64,000 nt of DNA from Crocinitomicaceae bacterium TMED114 (GTDB lineage Bacteria > Bacteroidota > Bacteroidia > Flavobacteriales_D > Sanyastnellaceae), in NCBI GenBank assembly GCA_002172485.2, contig NHFP02000004.1, positions 175,817 through 239,816 of the forward strand. The letters are read 5' to 3'. Below the pieces are notes generated by a model. That model did no database searches. It was not told where the DNA came from and saw only the letters and a program-made list of their open reading frames with translations. Of the stretch, positions 63,105 to 64,000 are shown piece by piece. The position numbers were made by a program, and so were the translations under genes. Position 1 is the stretch's first letter, and each line of letters starts with the position of its first letter.

Positions 63105-63112
63105 TACCTTCA
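63105..63112 (+). promoter_or_regulatory. Possible -7 element for ispG
   Basis: TACCTTCA departs from TAnnTTCG only at the last base. It lies 24 bases before the ATG at 63137. Confidence 0.35.
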
Positions 63113-63136
63113 TCCACGGAATGCCATACGCGTTCC

Positions 63137-64000
63137 ATGCCCGTTCAAACCCGCTCTGAACCACCTCATGTTCGCCCCATGACTCCGGAATCGCCCGACC
63201 CTTCTTCCCGCCGGATGCCCACACGCCCTGTCCAGATTGGGGGCGTGACCGTGGGCGGACAAGCCCCCATTGTCCTGCAGTCCATGACCACGGCGGACAC
63301 CATGGACATTGAAGCCACCGTCGCCGAATCTCTTCGGATGATCGAAGCCGGCTGCCAAATCGTACGGATCACGGCACCGAGCAAAAAGGAGGCCACCGCC
63401 CTCGGTGAAATCCGGGCGCGATTGGACGATGCCGGGCACGCCGGTGTGCCCCTCGTCGCCGACATCCACTTCACCCCCAATGCGGCAGAGATCGCCGCCG
63501 ACCACGTCGAAAAGATTCGGGTCAACCCTGGCAATTACGCCGACAAGAAAAAATTCGAAGTCCACGACTACACAGCGGAAGCCTACGCGGACGAATTGGC
63601 CCGCATCCGCGAGCGCTTCACCCCCTTGGTTCGCAAGTGCAAGTCCCTCGGACGCGCCATGCGCATCGGCACCAACCACGGGTCCCTGTCCGACCGCATC
63701 CTGAGCCATTACGGGGACACCCCCCTCGGGATGGTCGAAAGTGCGCTGGAATTCCTGCGCATCTGTCGCGACGAGGATTACCACGACATCGTGCTCTCCA
63801 TGAAGGCGAGCAATCCGCAAGTCATGGTCCAGGCTTACCGCATGCTGGCCGACCGGATGCAAGCGGAAGGCATGGCCTATCCGCTCCACCTCGGCGTCAC
63901 GGAAGCCGGTGAAGGAGAAGATGGCCGAATCAAGAGCGCCGTTGGCATCGGCACCCTCCTCGCAGAAGGGCTCGGCGACACGGTCCGCGTCTCGCTGACT
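63137..64000 (+). CDS. ispG: 4-hydroxy-3-methylbut-2-en-1-yl diphosphate synthase IspG, 3'-truncated
   Basis: IspG is the [4Fe-4S] enzyme that reduces MEcPP to HMBPP late in the MEP pathway. The frame is open to the last base of the window, so only the N-terminal 288 residues are seen. [73 protein letters not shown] and [14 protein letters not shown] (the TIM-barrel half) are clear. [13 protein letters not shown] is typical of the long Bacteroidota/Chlamydia/plant type with an inserted domain. The Cys cluster lies beyond the edge. ATG 63179 is a second possible start. Confidence 0.93.
   Translation, partial: MPVQTRSEPPHVRPMTPESPDPSSRRMPTRPVQIGGVTVGGQAPIVLQSMTTADTMDIEATVAESLRMIEAGCQIVRITAPSKKEATALGEIRARLDDAGHAGVPLVADIHFTPNAAEIAADHVEKIRVNPGNYADKKKFEVHDYTAEAYADELARIRERFTPLVRKCKSLGRAMRIGTNHGSLSDRILSHYGDTPLGMVESALEFLRICRDEDYHDIVLSMKASNPQVMVQAYRMLADRMQAEGMAYPLHLGVTEAGEGEDGRIKSAVGIGTLLAEGLGDTVRVSLT

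Noticed and set aside
63121-63159. A 12-residue open frame starting ATG at 63121, ahead of ispG
   Set aside because: It might be taken as a leader peptide, but it has no run of regulatory codons and overlaps the probable ispG start in another frame.
1-64000. CRISPR arrays, insertion sequences, integrases, prophage or rRNA/tRNA genes
   Set aside because: No repeat-spacer pattern, transposase motif, terminal inverted repeats or tRNA-like fold was seen. The content is core metabolism and envelope.

Overview
This 64 kb window comes from a GC-rich member of the Bacteroidota, most likely Flavobacteriales-related; I cannot name the family. Markers: gldH, a PorG-type DUF6089 protein, secreted proteins with likely type IX secretion (T9SS) tail domains, Bacteroidota-specific families (DUF2480, DUF4271, probable DUF6427), the long IspG type, no obvious Shine-Dalgarno sequences, and repeated copies of the Bacteroidota -7 promoter element (TA-N2-TT[T/C]G) just before start codons. 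Coding density is very high: no gap exceeds 300 bases, and many neighbours overlap by 4 bases (ATGA or GTGA). It reads as core chromosome. I saw no tRNA, rRNA, CRISPR, transposase or phage gene.

Layout. 1-7.2 kb (+): tilS (5' end missing), a queuosine-precursor transporter, a DsbD with a doubled N-terminal domain, gmhA, comM/yifB, a gamma-carbonic-anhydrase-like protein. 7.3-15.3 kb (-): an envelope block CBS - nadK - porG - uppS - bamA - two OmpH/Skp chaperones - murI. 15.3-16.8 kb (+): pdxJ and an esterase, ending at a strong bidirectional terminator. 16.9-28.1 kb (-): an unknown secreted protein and lipoprotein pair, polA, DUF2480, dxs, purQ, a T9SS cargo protein, a membrane protein. 28.2-31.5 kb: a small membrane protein (+), purD (-), and a fused GT2-GT9 glycosyltransferase (+). 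31.5-39 kb (-): lamin-tail protein, DUF4271, hemD, rnpA, ctpA, O-antigen ligase. 39-42.9 kb: asd and a Kunitz-domain protein (+), metG (-). 43.1-51.5 kb (+): kbl, FAD oxidoreductase, GbsR-like regulator, ferritin, then a YfiR / helical protein / HAMP-SpoIIE phosphatase / ClC operon. 51.6-57.2 kb: M43 metalloprotease (-), rhodanese (+), and gldH, ricT, holB (-). 57.2-63 kb (-): VWA - MoxR-type AAA - recO - TonB receptor. 63.1 kb to the end (+): ispG, cut by the window edge.

How they work together. Most genes serve cell-envelope biogenesis: outer-membrane protein assembly, LPS glycosylation and ligation, isoprenoid supply (dxs, ispG, uppS), peptidoglycan precursors (murI), and T9SS/gliding. The rest are nucleotide synthesis and repair (purQ, purD, polA, recO, holB), cofactors (nadK, pdxJ, hemD) and amino-acid metabolism (asd, kbl). 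The most interesting points are (1) a YfiR-type periplasmic protein coupled to a HAMP-SpoIIE phosphatase instead of a diguanylate cyclase, (2) a matched pair of TTTCA-N8-TGAAA palindromes ending 2 bases before the start codons of the GbsR-like regulator and ferritin, (3) a bacterial Kunitz domain with Glu at P1, (4) a ClC protein with the GPGIP filter known from nitrate-selective plant ClCs, (5) non-canonical start codons implied for rnpA and the TonB receptor, and (6) many predicted leaderless transcripts.
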